The translations under genes were made by a program, and so were the position numbers. Below, in pieces: positions 34,596 through 42,271 of a stretch of DNA of 54,944 nucleotides; the stretch's first letter is position 1, and every line of letters begins with the position of its first letter. The notes below the pieces were generated by a model. The model was not told the DNA's origin and searched no databases. It saw nothing but the letters and a program-made list of their open reading frames with translations. Source of the stretch: an uncultured Enterocloster sp. GTDB lineage: Bacteria > Bacillota > Clostridia > Lachnospirales > Lachnospiraceae. The DNA lies in NCBI GenBank assembly GCA_944384065.1, contig CALWRY010000009.1:1-54944 (forward strand). The letters are read 5' to 3'.

Positions 34596-34616
34596 CGCAA
34601 AATTCCTCCTTAGCCG

Positions 34617-35666
34617 TCAAAAGAAGTAGAAGAACAGGGCCAAAAGCACGATGATAAGGAGCACGCACAGGGCGATTTTGAATACGCTCTTGGGGTATTC
34701 CCCCTTGATCATCCCGGTCTGGCCGTTGATCAGCACATGGTACAGCTTATCCCGGTACTGGTACGCCGTAGCGTAGATTGGCACCAGTACATGCTTATAG
34801 GTCTGCCTGGAAAATACCGGGTAAATCATAGTCCCCTCCACCTGATCGTAGCGGCTTAACACCTCGCTCTCCGCCAGCCTGGTGAGATGCTCCCGCATCT
34901 CCGCCACCCCCTGGCGGCAAGCATCGTCCAGGGAAACCGAAAAGCACTCCGCCCCATACCCGGAAAGATACTCCGGGGCATAGGAGGCCAGCTCCTGTGT
35001 GTTGAAGCTGTCCATACCCTCTAAAAGCCCAGCATCCAGCCGCCCGGAGGCCGGAACCAGAAGGTCGTCAAAATGATAGGAAATGTGGCCGCTCACCGGA
35101 TGCCAGGTGATGTACGTCCGGGTTTTCGTTTTTCCATCCGAATCCCGGTAGGTCTCATGGTGGATCCGGCCGCCCCTGGCCTGATAGTCCGTCTCCGTCT
35201 GGGCGTCAAAGGTCCAGTAAGGGAGATAGATGCCCTGAATCCGGTCCTGCTGGTACAAGTGCTTAAGCTCCCCGGGCGCCCAGAAGCGTCCCCGCACCCA
35301 GCTGGTAAATTTCCGCCCTGCCATCTCCTTGTCAAACTGGAAGGGAATCACCCCGTCGGGAACCAGGGCGTCCTCCTGCTTATCCGCCAGGACATATTTG
35401 GAGCCGCAGTAAGGGCACTCCACCGCTGTGCTTAAGGCATCCACCTCCACCTTGGCCCCGCAGCCCTGGCACACCATGGTGTGGGAGGTCTTCTCCTGGG
35501 CGCGGATGGTCTGGCGGGCCCCCCGGGTAACCGAGTGCTCCCTTATATTTTCCTCAATATTCTCAATCTCCCGGGAAGCGCCGCAGCTGGGACACTTTAA
35601 TGTCTGGCTTTCCGGGTCAAACTCCATGACGCTCCCGCAGTTTTTGCATTGGTAAAGCTCCGCCAT
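34617..35666 (-). CDS. ydjG: Double zinc-ribbon membrane protein (YdjG-like)
   Basis: A 349-residue protein with two N-terminal zinc ribbons (YQCKNCGSVM ... LKCPSCGAS and VCQGCGAKV ... ECPYCGSKY). A central soluble part follows, with a single C-terminal membrane segment (IALCVLLIIVLLALFFYFF). This layout matches YdjG of the PspA operon, which in B. subtilis recruits PspA to the membrane. It starts 3 bp from the pspA stop. A separate YdjH gene, expected between YdjG and YdjI, is absent. Confidence 0.85.
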   Translation of the reverse strand: MAELYQCKNCGSVMEFDPESQTLKCPSCGASREIENIEENIREHSVTRGARQTIRAQEKTSHTMVCQGCGAKVEVDALSTAVECPYCGSKYVLADKQEDALVPDGVIPFQFDKEMAGRKFTSWVRGRFWAPGELKHLYQQDRIQGIYLPYWTFDAQTETDYQARGGRIHHETYRDSDGKTKTRTYITWHPVSGHISYHFDDLLVPASGRLDAGLLEGMDSFNTQELASYAPEYLSGYGAECFSVSLDDACRQGVAEMREHLTRLAESEVLSRYDQVEGTMIYPVFSRQTYKHVLVPIYATAYQYRDKLYHVLINGQTGMIKGEYPKSVFKIALCVLLIIVLLALFFYFF

Positions 35667-35669
35667 AGC

Positions 35670-36353
35670 TTACAGCCCCAGCTTGGCCTTTAAAGCCGCA
35701 AGCTCGTCCTCCACCTCCGGGCTGGACTGGGAGGGCTCATCATACTTGCGCATCAAATCCTCCGCCGTGGCCTCCTTCTGGTTCAGCTCCGCCATGGCCT
35801 CTGCCTCGTCCAGCATCCGGTTGGCCTTCTCCTCCATCTTGTCAAAGGCGGATAGGGTCTCCCCCGCATTTCCAATGCTGGATCCCAGCTGATTCATCTT
35901 CTCCTGGGTCTTGGCCACCGCCATCTTGGCCTTGATGGCAGAACGCCTCTGCTGAAGCTGTGCCAGGTCCTTCTCCAGCTTGTCATGCATCCGGCGCATG
36001 TGGTCAGAATTTGCCTGGGCTGCGGCATACGCCTGTTCCAGAGACTGCCGCTGTCCGGCCAGAGCCGTCTTTTTCTCCAAAAATACCCGCGCGTCATTCT
36101 CATTTCCCGCCCGCAGGGCCTTCTCCGCGTAGCGGGTCATCTTCTCCATCTCCCGCGCATTCTCGTCCAGATCGCGCTTGGCCTTCTTCTCCGCTGCCAT
36201 GACTGCCGCTGTCTCCGCCTTTACATTTCCCAAATCGCTCTCAATATCCCTTATGTACTGATCCACCATCTTGGCCGGGTCCTCCGCCTTGTCCAAGAGC
36301 GCATTGATATTTGCCGACATGATATCCGTAAACCGCTTTAAAATGTTCGCCAT
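35670..36353 (-). CDS. pspA: PspA/IM30 phage-shock-type membrane protection protein
   Basis: A 227-residue ESCRT-III-like coiled-coil protein: ANILKRFTDIMSANINALLD is the membrane-binding N-terminal helix, and KAEDPAKMVDQYIRDIESDL the family signature. Long Ala/Lys/Glu/Arg helices fill the rest. It assembles on damaged inner membranes. ATG 36353 has AGGAGG eight bases upstream, while the longer frame from 36443 reads through the promoter. It is the first gene of the PspA-YdjG-YdjI operon. Confidence 0.93.
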   Translation of the reverse strand: MANILKRFTDIMSANINALLDKAEDPAKMVDQYIRDIESDLGNVKAETAAVMAAEKKAKRDLDENAREMEKMTRYAEKALRAGNENDARVFLEKKTALAGQRQSLEQAYAAAQANSDHMRRMHDKLEKDLAQLQQRRSAIKAKMAVAKTQEKMNQLGSSIGNAGETLSAFDKMEEKANRMLDEAEAMAELNQKEATAEDLMRKYDEPSQSSPEVEDELAALKAKLGL

Positions 36354-36390
36354 AGATGCATCCTCCTTATAGAATCTGTTTTCACTACAA

Positions 36391-36419
36391 AGTATATCGG
36401 AAACTATCTGGTTTTGCAA
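36391..36419 (-). promoter_or_regulatory. Promoter of the pspA operon
   Basis: On the minus strand, TTGCAA (36414-36419) and TATACT (36391-36396) are spaced by exactly 17 bp, about 40 bp before the pspA start codon. A housekeeping-type sigma factor could use it; no alternative-sigma motif was noticed. Confidence 0.65.
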
Positions 36420-36470
36420 TTGACAATTCCTCCCGCCGGCCATGTTTCCGTCTTTAGCCGGGCGGAAAAA

Positions 36471-37376
36471 TTAGGCGTCCTTGGGGCATGTGCCCTCCGA
36501 AACAGCTGCTTTCGCCGGATCATAGGGCCTGTCCGGGTCCAAAAGCAGGCCACCGTGAAGAGTCGGGGCCTTGGCGGGCTTCCTGTAATCCCCGTACTCC
36601 TTTTTCAGGCGCTTGTCGTAGCCCACCGGCACAGGGATTTTCCGGTTCTCAAAGGGCTTATAGACGGCCTGCGAGAACCAGCTCCGCTTCCAGGTATTTT
36701 TCTCCAGATGCTGGATAAATGTGGTGCTGCACACATATTTTCCCGGTTTTCCCGCAAACAGGGCGCAGAGCCTCTCGTAAAAGCCGCAGGCCCGCTCCTG
36801 AGGGATGGAGAGAATCCGCCCGATGCGGTTTAACAGCCATCCCGCCCGGGTGGCATTCTCATAATAGTCAAACCGGTACCAGGTGTAGAGAACCATCCAC
36901 ACAGTCCGCACCGCCCAGGCCCAAAGCCGGGCTGCAGCCCGGGAATCCGGCATGTTGTCCAGGGGAAATATATCAATAAAAATGCCGCAGTTATAGCCGG
37001 CCCGCCTATCCTCCGCATTGCAGCCCGTGGTCCGCGTATCGCGGATCTGCGCGTGGCCCCGGAGGTAATTCTTTTCTGTCCGGTAGGTCTGAAGAAGCAG
37101 GTATTCCGGAAGCTCAGCCCTTGCCGCTGCCAAAAACCGGTCGTAGTCCTCCCGCAGCATCACCAGGTCAATGTCGTCATCCCATGGGATGTAGCCCTCT
37201 TCGCGGATGCACCCGATAAGGGTCCCGCTGTCCGCAAAATAGGTGAGGCCGTATTTCCTGCATATCCGCTCTACTTCGTCCAGCATGGCAAGCTGCACGG
37301 CCCAGACCCGCTTGGTCTTTTCCGTAACCCTATAGCCGCTGCGGACCTCCTCTTTATAAAAATCCGTCTCCTCCAC
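36471..37376 (-). CDS. LicD family phosphotransferase
   Basis: A 301-residue LicD-type protein: AMLDEVERICRKYGLTYFA, then DSGTLIGCIREEGYIPWDDD with the metal-binding acidic residues, and CGIFIDIFPLDNMPD. It is not a close copy of the LicD at 827-1669. GTG 37376 has AGGAGG a few bases upstream. It lies downstream of a flippase gene and belongs to the second glycan cluster. It would decorate the glycan with a phospho-substituent from a CDP carrier; the fused nucleotidyltransferase at 40325 is a candidate donor-maker. Confidence 0.88.
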   Translation of the reverse strand: MEETDFYKEEVRSGYRVTEKTKRVWAVQLAMLDEVERICRKYGLTYFADSGTLIGCIREEGYIPWDDDIDLVMLREDYDRFLAAARAELPEYLLLQTYRTEKNYLRGHAQIRDTRTTGCNAEDRRAGYNCGIFIDIFPLDNMPDSRAAARLWAWAVRTVWMVLYTWYRFDYYENATRAGWLLNRIGRILSIPQERACGFYERLCALFAGKPGKYVCSTTFIQHLEKNTWKRSWFSQAVYKPFENRKIPVPVGYDKRLKKEYGDYRKPAKAPTLHGGLLLDPDRPYDPAKAAVSEGTCPKDA

Positions 37377-37404
37377 AATAGCCTCCTTCTTTCACAGGTC
37401 CCGC

Positions 37405-38883
37405 TCAGGCCCTTCGCCTCCAACGCCTTCTAAACACGGCTGCGCTTTTTCTTAAGAATCCGTCCCCGGCAAAAAACAGCAGCAGAAAATAGACGACCGC
37501 CCCCGCGCACACCTGCCCGAAGGTCATAAGCGGGCCGGGCGCTACGACATTTCCCAGCATACGGACCGCCGCGAACATTACGGCCGCTGCCGCAAGCCGT
37601 TTCACGCTGCAGGCGGCCAGCAGCCGGGGGCCAATATAGCCCCTGCACAGGTACAGATACATGCAGGTAATAAACACCTCCGCCGCCACAGATGCCCCTG
37701 CGGCTCCCGCCGCGCCGAAGCGCGGGATTGCCAGAAGATTTAAAATAAAATTGACCGCAGAGCCCGCTACAATCACCTTGCCGCTCTTCGCCCGCTGGCC
37801 GCTGGGGGTCAAAATGAGGCTTCCCATGCAGTCGCTGAGTCCCACCACCAGCACCAGGGGACTGCACACATAGAGGAGCTGGATGACAGGCTCATATCCC
37901 GGCCCAAGGAACCATGGCACAAATCCCGGGCTGATGGCTGCCAGCCCCACGGCCATGGGGACTGCTAAGAGCATGACAAAGCTCAGGGATTCTTCGGCCC
38001 GGCGGTGAATCTCCTCCATCCGCTCCTCCGCAAAGAGATAGGACATGCGGGCGGAGACCACCGCGTTGTAGGATAGAATGAGTATCTTGGCCATATTGAC
38101 AAAGCCTGTGGCGTATTCGTAGTAACCGTTCTGGGTCTTGTCATCGCCGGTGAACCATCCCAGCATAGTCTTGTCCAAAATGGTGTAGACCGAGGTGGCA
38201 ATGGTGGGCACAAAGTACACCAGGGTCTCCTTGAAATGCCGCTTGATGCTGAGGCTCTTAAAATCCACCTTCACCAGAAAGTGCCTCAGGTATCCCCACA
38301 TAGAGAGATTGCCCAGAAAGCCGGTGGCCGCGATGAGGGCCACATAGAGGAGCAAATCCTCCCGGCTTTTTATGAAAACAAACAGCATGAGTATGCCCGC
38401 GGCTTTGATGATGAGATTGCGCAGGACAATCAGCCCGTACCGCTCCAGCCCCCCGAAAAACCAGGAGATGTCAAGGGCCACTGCCGCCAGTGTGAACGTC
38501 AGGACCGCGTAGTAGGGGCGGTATGCCCGGGAAAATCCGATTACCCCCATCCAGACCACAAGACAGGCCGCTGTAGTCAGCGCGCACAAAAACTCGATTT
38601 CCCAGAACAGGCGGCTCCGCTCCTCCTTATTGTCCCGATGGCGGGCAATCTCCCGCTGGCCGTAGGAGGCGGTTCCCAGGGCTGCCAGGATGGCAAAATA
38701 CTGCACCACCGAATTGGTGTAGCTCTGCACCCCCGTGCCCTCCGCTCCCAGGATCCGGGAAATATAGGGCGTTGTGATAAAAGGCGTGAGCAGGGTCAGC
38801 ACCTGATAAATCAGGTTATATATATAGTTTTTTTTCACGCTGGGATCTGATTTTTCCCAGTTTTTATTTTTTTTTAAAGACAT
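37405..38883 (-). CDS. Wzx-like polysaccharide flippase
   Basis: A 492-residue protein with about fourteen hydrophobic segments and the usual opening of the oligosaccharide flippase family: VKKNYIYNLIYQVLTLLTPF, then ITTPYISRILGAEGTGVQSY. It moves lipid-linked glycan units across the membrane. The C-terminal basic tail is RRRWRRRA. The ribosome site before ATG 38883 is weak (GGACGG). The gene lies 28 bp upstream of LicD on the minus strand. Upstream are two structured 80-bp repeats. Confidence 0.9.
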   Translation of the reverse strand: MSLKKNKNWEKSDPSVKKNYIYNLIYQVLTLLTPFITTPYISRILGAEGTGVQSYTNSVVQYFAILAALGTASYGQREIARHRDNKEERSRLFWEIEFLCALTTAACLVVWMGVIGFSRAYRPYYAVLTFTLAAVALDISWFFGGLERYGLIVLRNLIIKAAGILMLFVFIKSREDLLLYVALIAATGFLGNLSMWGYLRHFLVKVDFKSLSIKRHFKETLVYFVPTIATSVYTILDKTMLGWFTGDDKTQNGYYEYATGFVNMAKILILSYNAVVSARMSYLFAEERMEEIHRRAEESLSFVMLLAVPMAVGLAAISPGFVPWFLGPGYEPVIQLLYVCSPLVLVVGLSDCMGSLILTPSGQRAKSGKVIVAGSAVNFILNLLAIPRFGAAGAAGASVAAEVFITCMYLYLCRGYIGPRLLAACSVKRLAAAAVMFAAVRMLGNVVAPGPLMTFGQVCAGAVVYFLLLFFAGDGFLRKSAAVFRRRWRRRA

Positions 38884-38917
38884 TGTCTTTTACCGTCCTG
38901 TGATTTAGAGCTTGCAG

Positions 38918-39077
38918 CAGCCCGCCTGCGGCTCACTGCGGGCATTCGCCTTATAGAGCTTTCGCGCAGGCGCAGAGCTCTGCAAGGCTCATTGTAGCAG
39001 CTCGCCTGCGGCTCACTGCGGGCATTCGCCTTATAGAGCTCCCGTGCAAGCACGGAGCTCTGCAAGGCTCATTGTAG
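38918..39077. repeat. Two 80-bp tandem repeats with paired-hairpin structure
   Basis: Unit 1 is 38918-38997 and unit 2 is 38998-39077. Each has a GC-rich hairpin (GCCCGC or GCTCGC with GCGGGC) and a second stem built on GAGCT/AGCTC. The units differ at seven positions: two pairs are compensated, two changes are wobble changes, and one is in the loop. The rest of 38884-39171 has no gene that I can support; a 63-codon minus-strand frame over the repeats has no ribosome site. Confidence 0.85.
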
Positions 39078-39171
39078 CATATTCCTCCAGGCGGCGCAAT
39101 CCTATTGGCGGCGGGAGGCGCGCCCTTTTATAGCCAGATCCGGTTCATTTTCCTACAGGCGCAGCGGCGGT

Positions 39172-39200
39172 TTGACATCCCCCTGGGAATCGTTTATAAT
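39172..39200 (+). promoter_or_regulatory. Perfect consensus promoter for the galactofuranosyltransferase-like gene
   Basis: TTGACA (39172-39177) and TATAAT (39195-39200) are separated by exactly 17 bp. Transcription would begin near 39207, just before the GGAGG of the gene. The long reading frame that begins at 39172 cannot be the real protein start. Confidence 0.85.
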
Positions 39201-39219
39201 CAGAACAGTTTGGGAGGTA

Positions 39220-40185
39220 ATGCCTGTGAATTTTGGAGTGATTATTGTCACCTACAATCGGAAATCCCTTCTTGAAGAATGCCTTTCCTGCGTTCTTCAC
39301 CAGAGCGCCCCCTTCTTCCAGGTCTGCGTGGTGGATAACTGCAGTACGGACGGCACCGGGGAGTATCTGGACCAGCTGGCAGCGCGGTTTAAGGAGGATG
39401 GCGGGCCGGAAGGAGGCTTTCTTGTCTTTCACCTTCCGGAGAATCGGGGGGGCGCCGGCGGCTTTGCGTTTGGCCTTGAGAGGATGGCGGAGGGCCCCTG
39501 CGACTGGGTGCTTATCATTGACGATGACGCCATGATAGGCCGCACCTATATGGAGCGGATCGGGCAGGCCATTTTGAAGAATCATTTTCTGGCCTACTCC
39601 GGAGCGGTAAAGACAGAGGGCGCTGTGGACACCAGCCACCGGCGCAGAATTTCAAATCCTCTTCTCATGACCTACCGGCCCGTGGATCAAGCAGAATATG
39701 AAAAGAAGGCTTTTGTCTACGACATCAGCACCTTCTGCGGTCTGGTGATAAAAACCTCCCTCATCCGGGAAATCGGTCTTCCGAAGGCTGAATATTTTAT
39801 CTGGTTTGACGACACGGAGTATTGTCTGCGCCTGCGCCGCCGCTCCCCAATCCTCAATGTAAACGGAGCTGTCTTAAACCACAAGACCGCTGCCCCGGGT
39901 GCGGCGCCTCCCATTACCTGGAAGCATTTTTACGGGTTCCGGAATTCCATCGACATCGGCAGGGCCTACTCCCTGTGTCCCCCCATTTATATGGCTTATA
40001 CGGTATTAAATCATATGGCCCATATTGCCATCGACTGGCTGCAGCTGACGTTTCGCCGGGAGGACGAAAGGACCAGAAGCCTGCGCCGCTACCGGATGCA
40101 GATATACCGGGATGTATTGGCCGGGCGCGGCAGGAAGCCGGATGGAAGAGACGCCCGGTATCTTCCGGGAAGCGGCCCTGTCTGA
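39220..40185 (+). CDS. GlfT-like galactofuranosyltransferase (GT2)
   Basis: A 321-residue GT2: VIIVTYNRKSLLEECLSCV, then ENRGGAGGFAFGLERM, VLIIDDDAMI with the triple-Asp metal site, and YFIWFDDTEYCLRLRRR. NHKT and WKHFYGFRNSIDIGRAY come later. This combination is typical of bacterial galactofuranosyltransferases, and UDP-galactopyranose mutase (glf) lies 3.4 kb away. GGAGG stands before both ATG 39220 and GTG 39226, and GTG has the better spacing. It runs from a consensus promoter and is the first of a two-gene plus-strand unit. Confidence 0.83.
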   Translation: MPVNFGVIIVTYNRKSLLEECLSCVLHQSAPFFQVCVVDNCSTDGTGEYLDQLAARFKEDGGPEGGFLVFHLPENRGGAGGFAFGLERMAEGPCDWVLIIDDDAMIGRTYMERIGQAILKNHFLAYSGAVKTEGAVDTSHRRRISNPLLMTYRPVDQAEYEKKAFVYDISTFCGLVIKTSLIREIGLPKAEYFIWFDDTEYCLRLRRRSPILNVNGAVLNHKTAAPGAAPPITWKHFYGFRNSIDIGRAYSLCPPIYMAYTVLNHMAHIAIDWLQLTFRREDERTRSLRRYRMQIYRDVLAGRGRKPDGRDARYLPGSGPV

Positions 40186-40237
40186 GCAGCTGCCGCAGCC
40201 GTCCCCGCCCAGCCGGTGCCGCATGGCGGCAGCTCAG
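40182..40237 (+). other. Imperfect hairpin between two plus-strand genes
   Basis: CTGAGCAGCTGCCGC (40182-40196) can pair with GCGGCAGCTCAG (40226-40237), leaving a three-base bulge. No T-run follows, so it is not a standard terminator; it starts at the stop codon of the galactofuranosyltransferase-like gene. Confidence 0.5.
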
Positions 40238-40324
40238 GCAACGGACATACCCCCAAGGGGCACCCAGAGCCTTAAGGGCTCATACCAATAAACAGGCCGC
40301 CCACGCGGCAGAATGGAGAACAGA

Positions 40325-42271
40325 ATGCAGGCAATTATTTTAGCGGCAGGCATGGGAAAGCGCTTAAAGCAGCTGACCCAGAACAACACAAAGTGCATGG
40401 TAAAGGTATGCGGCACCCCCCTCATCAACCGGACCCTGGGACAGCTGGACCAGCTGGGGCTCTCCCGCATTGTGCTGGTTGTTGGCTACGAGCGGGAGAA
40501 GCTCATACGCCATATTGATTCCCTGAACATTTCCACCCCCATAGAATATGTGGAGAATTCCATCTATGACAAGACCAACAATATTTATTCCCTGTTTCTT
40601 GCCAGGGAATACCTTTTGAAGGAGGATACCCTGCTTCTGGAGTCCGACATCATTTTTGACGACTCCGTGCTGCGCTGCCTGGTGGAGGACCCCAGGGACA
40701 GCCTGGCCCTGGCGGCCAAATACGAGTCCTGGATGGACGGCACCTGCCTGCTCCTCTCGGACCAGGACGACATCGAGGCCATGATTCCGGGAAGCAAGTT
40801 CCGCTTTTCCGATATTGACCATTACTACAAGACGGTGAATCTCTACAAGTTCAGCCGTGAATTTTCCCGGACCCATTATGTGCCCTTCCTGGAGGCCTAC
40901 ACCGCAGCCCTGGGCAACAATGAGTACTATGAGCAGGTGCTGAAGGTCCTGGTCTCCTTAGATGACCCGGGCATCAAGGCCAAGCGGCTTGCGCCGGACC
41001 AGCTCTGGTATGAGATTGACGACATCCAGGACCTGGACATTGCGGAGTCCCTGTTTGCGCCCGGCGCGGACCGGACCGCCCTTTTGCAGCGCCGCTACGG
41101 CGGTTACTGGCGGTATCCCAAGCTGCTGGATTTCTGTTATCTGGTAAACGCCTACTATCCGCCCAGGAAGCTCCTCGACGAAATCAAGGCCAACCTTGAC
41201 AGCCTGGTATGTCAGTACCCTTCCGGGATGTACGTGAATTCCCTTTTGGCTGCCAGGAATTTCTCCCTGCGCCAGGACCAGATTGTTCTGGGAAATGGAG
41301 CGGCGGAGCTCATAAAGGCCATTTTAGACGGAATGCAGGGGACCCTTGGAGTTATCCGCCCCACCTTTGAGGAGTATGCCAACCGCTATCACGGCGGAGA
41401 GCTGTGCGTCTATACCCCGGCCTCTGAGGATTTTTCCTATGGAGCCGGCGACATAGAGGATTATTTTGCGGATAAGGGGATTTCTGCCCTGGTGCTCGTC
41501 AATCCGGACAACCCCTCCGGGAATTTCCTTGCCAAAAATGAGCTGGAGCACCTGATTCGCTGGACAAAGGAGAGGAATATTCTTTTTCTGGCGGATGAAT
41601 CCTTCGTGGACTTTGCGGACGGTCCGGATGCGAGCCTGTTAAATGAGGAACTTTTGGATGCCAATCCCCACCTGATTGTGATAAAAAGCATCTCGAAATC
41701 CTACGGTGTGCCGGGACTGCGCTTAGGCATTGCGGCCAGCGGCGACGCCGCCCTCATAAACCGCCTGAAAAAGGATGTGTCTATCTGGAACATCAATTCC
41801 ATCGGGGAATTTTACATGCAGATCGAAGAAAAATATAGAAAAGATTATGCCGCCTCCCTGGATAAGCTGCGGGCAGAGCGGGCACGCCTTGCCGGCCTTC
41901 TCTCCGCCATTCCGGGGCTGCGCGTCTTTCCCTCCCAGGCCAATTATCTCATGGCGGAGCTCACTGTCCCCGGCCCCCGGCAGGCTGGAGAGGCGGATCT
42001 GGCCGCTGAAGGGCCGCTCCTGACCGCTGGGGAGCAGGCTCTGGCCGCTGAGGAACAGCCGTTGGCCGCTGGCGGGCGGCCTCTGTCCGCCTCCCAGCTG
42101 ACCGAGCGGCTTCTGAATGAGCACCACATCCTTATCAAGGATCTGACCGCAAAAATCCAGAGAGACGGCCGGCAGTTTATACGGATAGCCGTGCGGAATG
42201 AAGCGGACGATAACCGTCTGGTCCAGGCCCTGGAGGAAATTTACCGCCCCTTCTTCATCTCCAGCCGGTAA
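40325..42271 (+). CDS. Nucleotidyltransferase fused to PLP-dependent (HisC/CobD-like) enzyme
   Basis: A 648-residue fusion. Residues about 1-245 are a LicC-type nucleotidyltransferase (IILAAGMGKRLKQLTQNNTK, TLLLESDIIFDD). Residues about 280-640 are a fold-type I PLP enzyme of the HisC/CobD branch: NPDNPSGNFL, DESFVDFAD and KSISKSYGVPGLRLG, where a Lys of KSISK should bind PLP. It could transaminate, or like CobD decarboxylate, a phosphorylated amino acid, and then couple the product to CTP. I infer CDP-activation because two LicD genes are nearby. A repetitive Ala/Glu/Gly/Leu insert (around LAAEGPLLTAGEQALAAEEQ) interrupts the C-terminal part. ATG 40325 has GGAG six bases upstream. It overlaps the MATE gene's 3' end. 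Confidence 0.82.
   Translation: MQAIILAAGMGKRLKQLTQNNTKCMVKVCGTPLINRTLGQLDQLGLSRIVLVVGYEREKLIRHIDSLNISTPIEYVENSIYDKTNNIYSLFLAREYLLKEDTLLLESDIIFDDSVLRCLVEDPRDSLALAAKYESWMDGTCLLLSDQDDIEAMIPGSKFRFSDIDHYYKTVNLYKFSREFSRTHYVPFLEAYTAALGNNEYYEQVLKVLVSLDDPGIKAKRLAPDQLWYEIDDIQDLDIAESLFAPGADRTALLQRRYGGYWRYPKLLDFCYLVNAYYPPRKLLDEIKANLDSLVCQYPSGMYVNSLLAARNFSLRQDQIVLGNGAAELIKAILDGMQGTLGVIRPTFEEYANRYHGGELCVYTPASEDFSYGAGDIEDYFADKGISALVLVNPDNPSGNFLAKNELEHLIRWTKERNILFLADESFVDFADGPDASLLNEELLDANPHLIVIKSISKSYGVPGLRLGIAASGDAALINRLKKDVSIWNINSIGEFYMQIEEKYRKDYAASLDKLRAERARLAGLLSAIPGLRVFPSQANYLMAELTVPGPRQAGEADLAAEGPLLTAGEQALAAEEQPLAAGGRPLSASQLTERLLNEHHILIKDLTAKIQRDGRQFIRIAVRNEADDNRLVQALEEIYRPFFISSR

Noticed and set aside
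38874-39065. 63-codon minus-strand frame over the 80-bp repeats
   Set aside because: No ribosome site, and the pairing-preserving changes between the two repeat units fit a structured element better than a protein.
38918-39077. Possible CRISPR array
   Set aside because: Only two directly adjacent units, no spacers, and no cas genes; it is a tandem duplication of a structured element.
40182-40237. Hairpin as a transcription terminator
   Set aside because: It has no following T-run and lies between two genes likely read from the same promoter.
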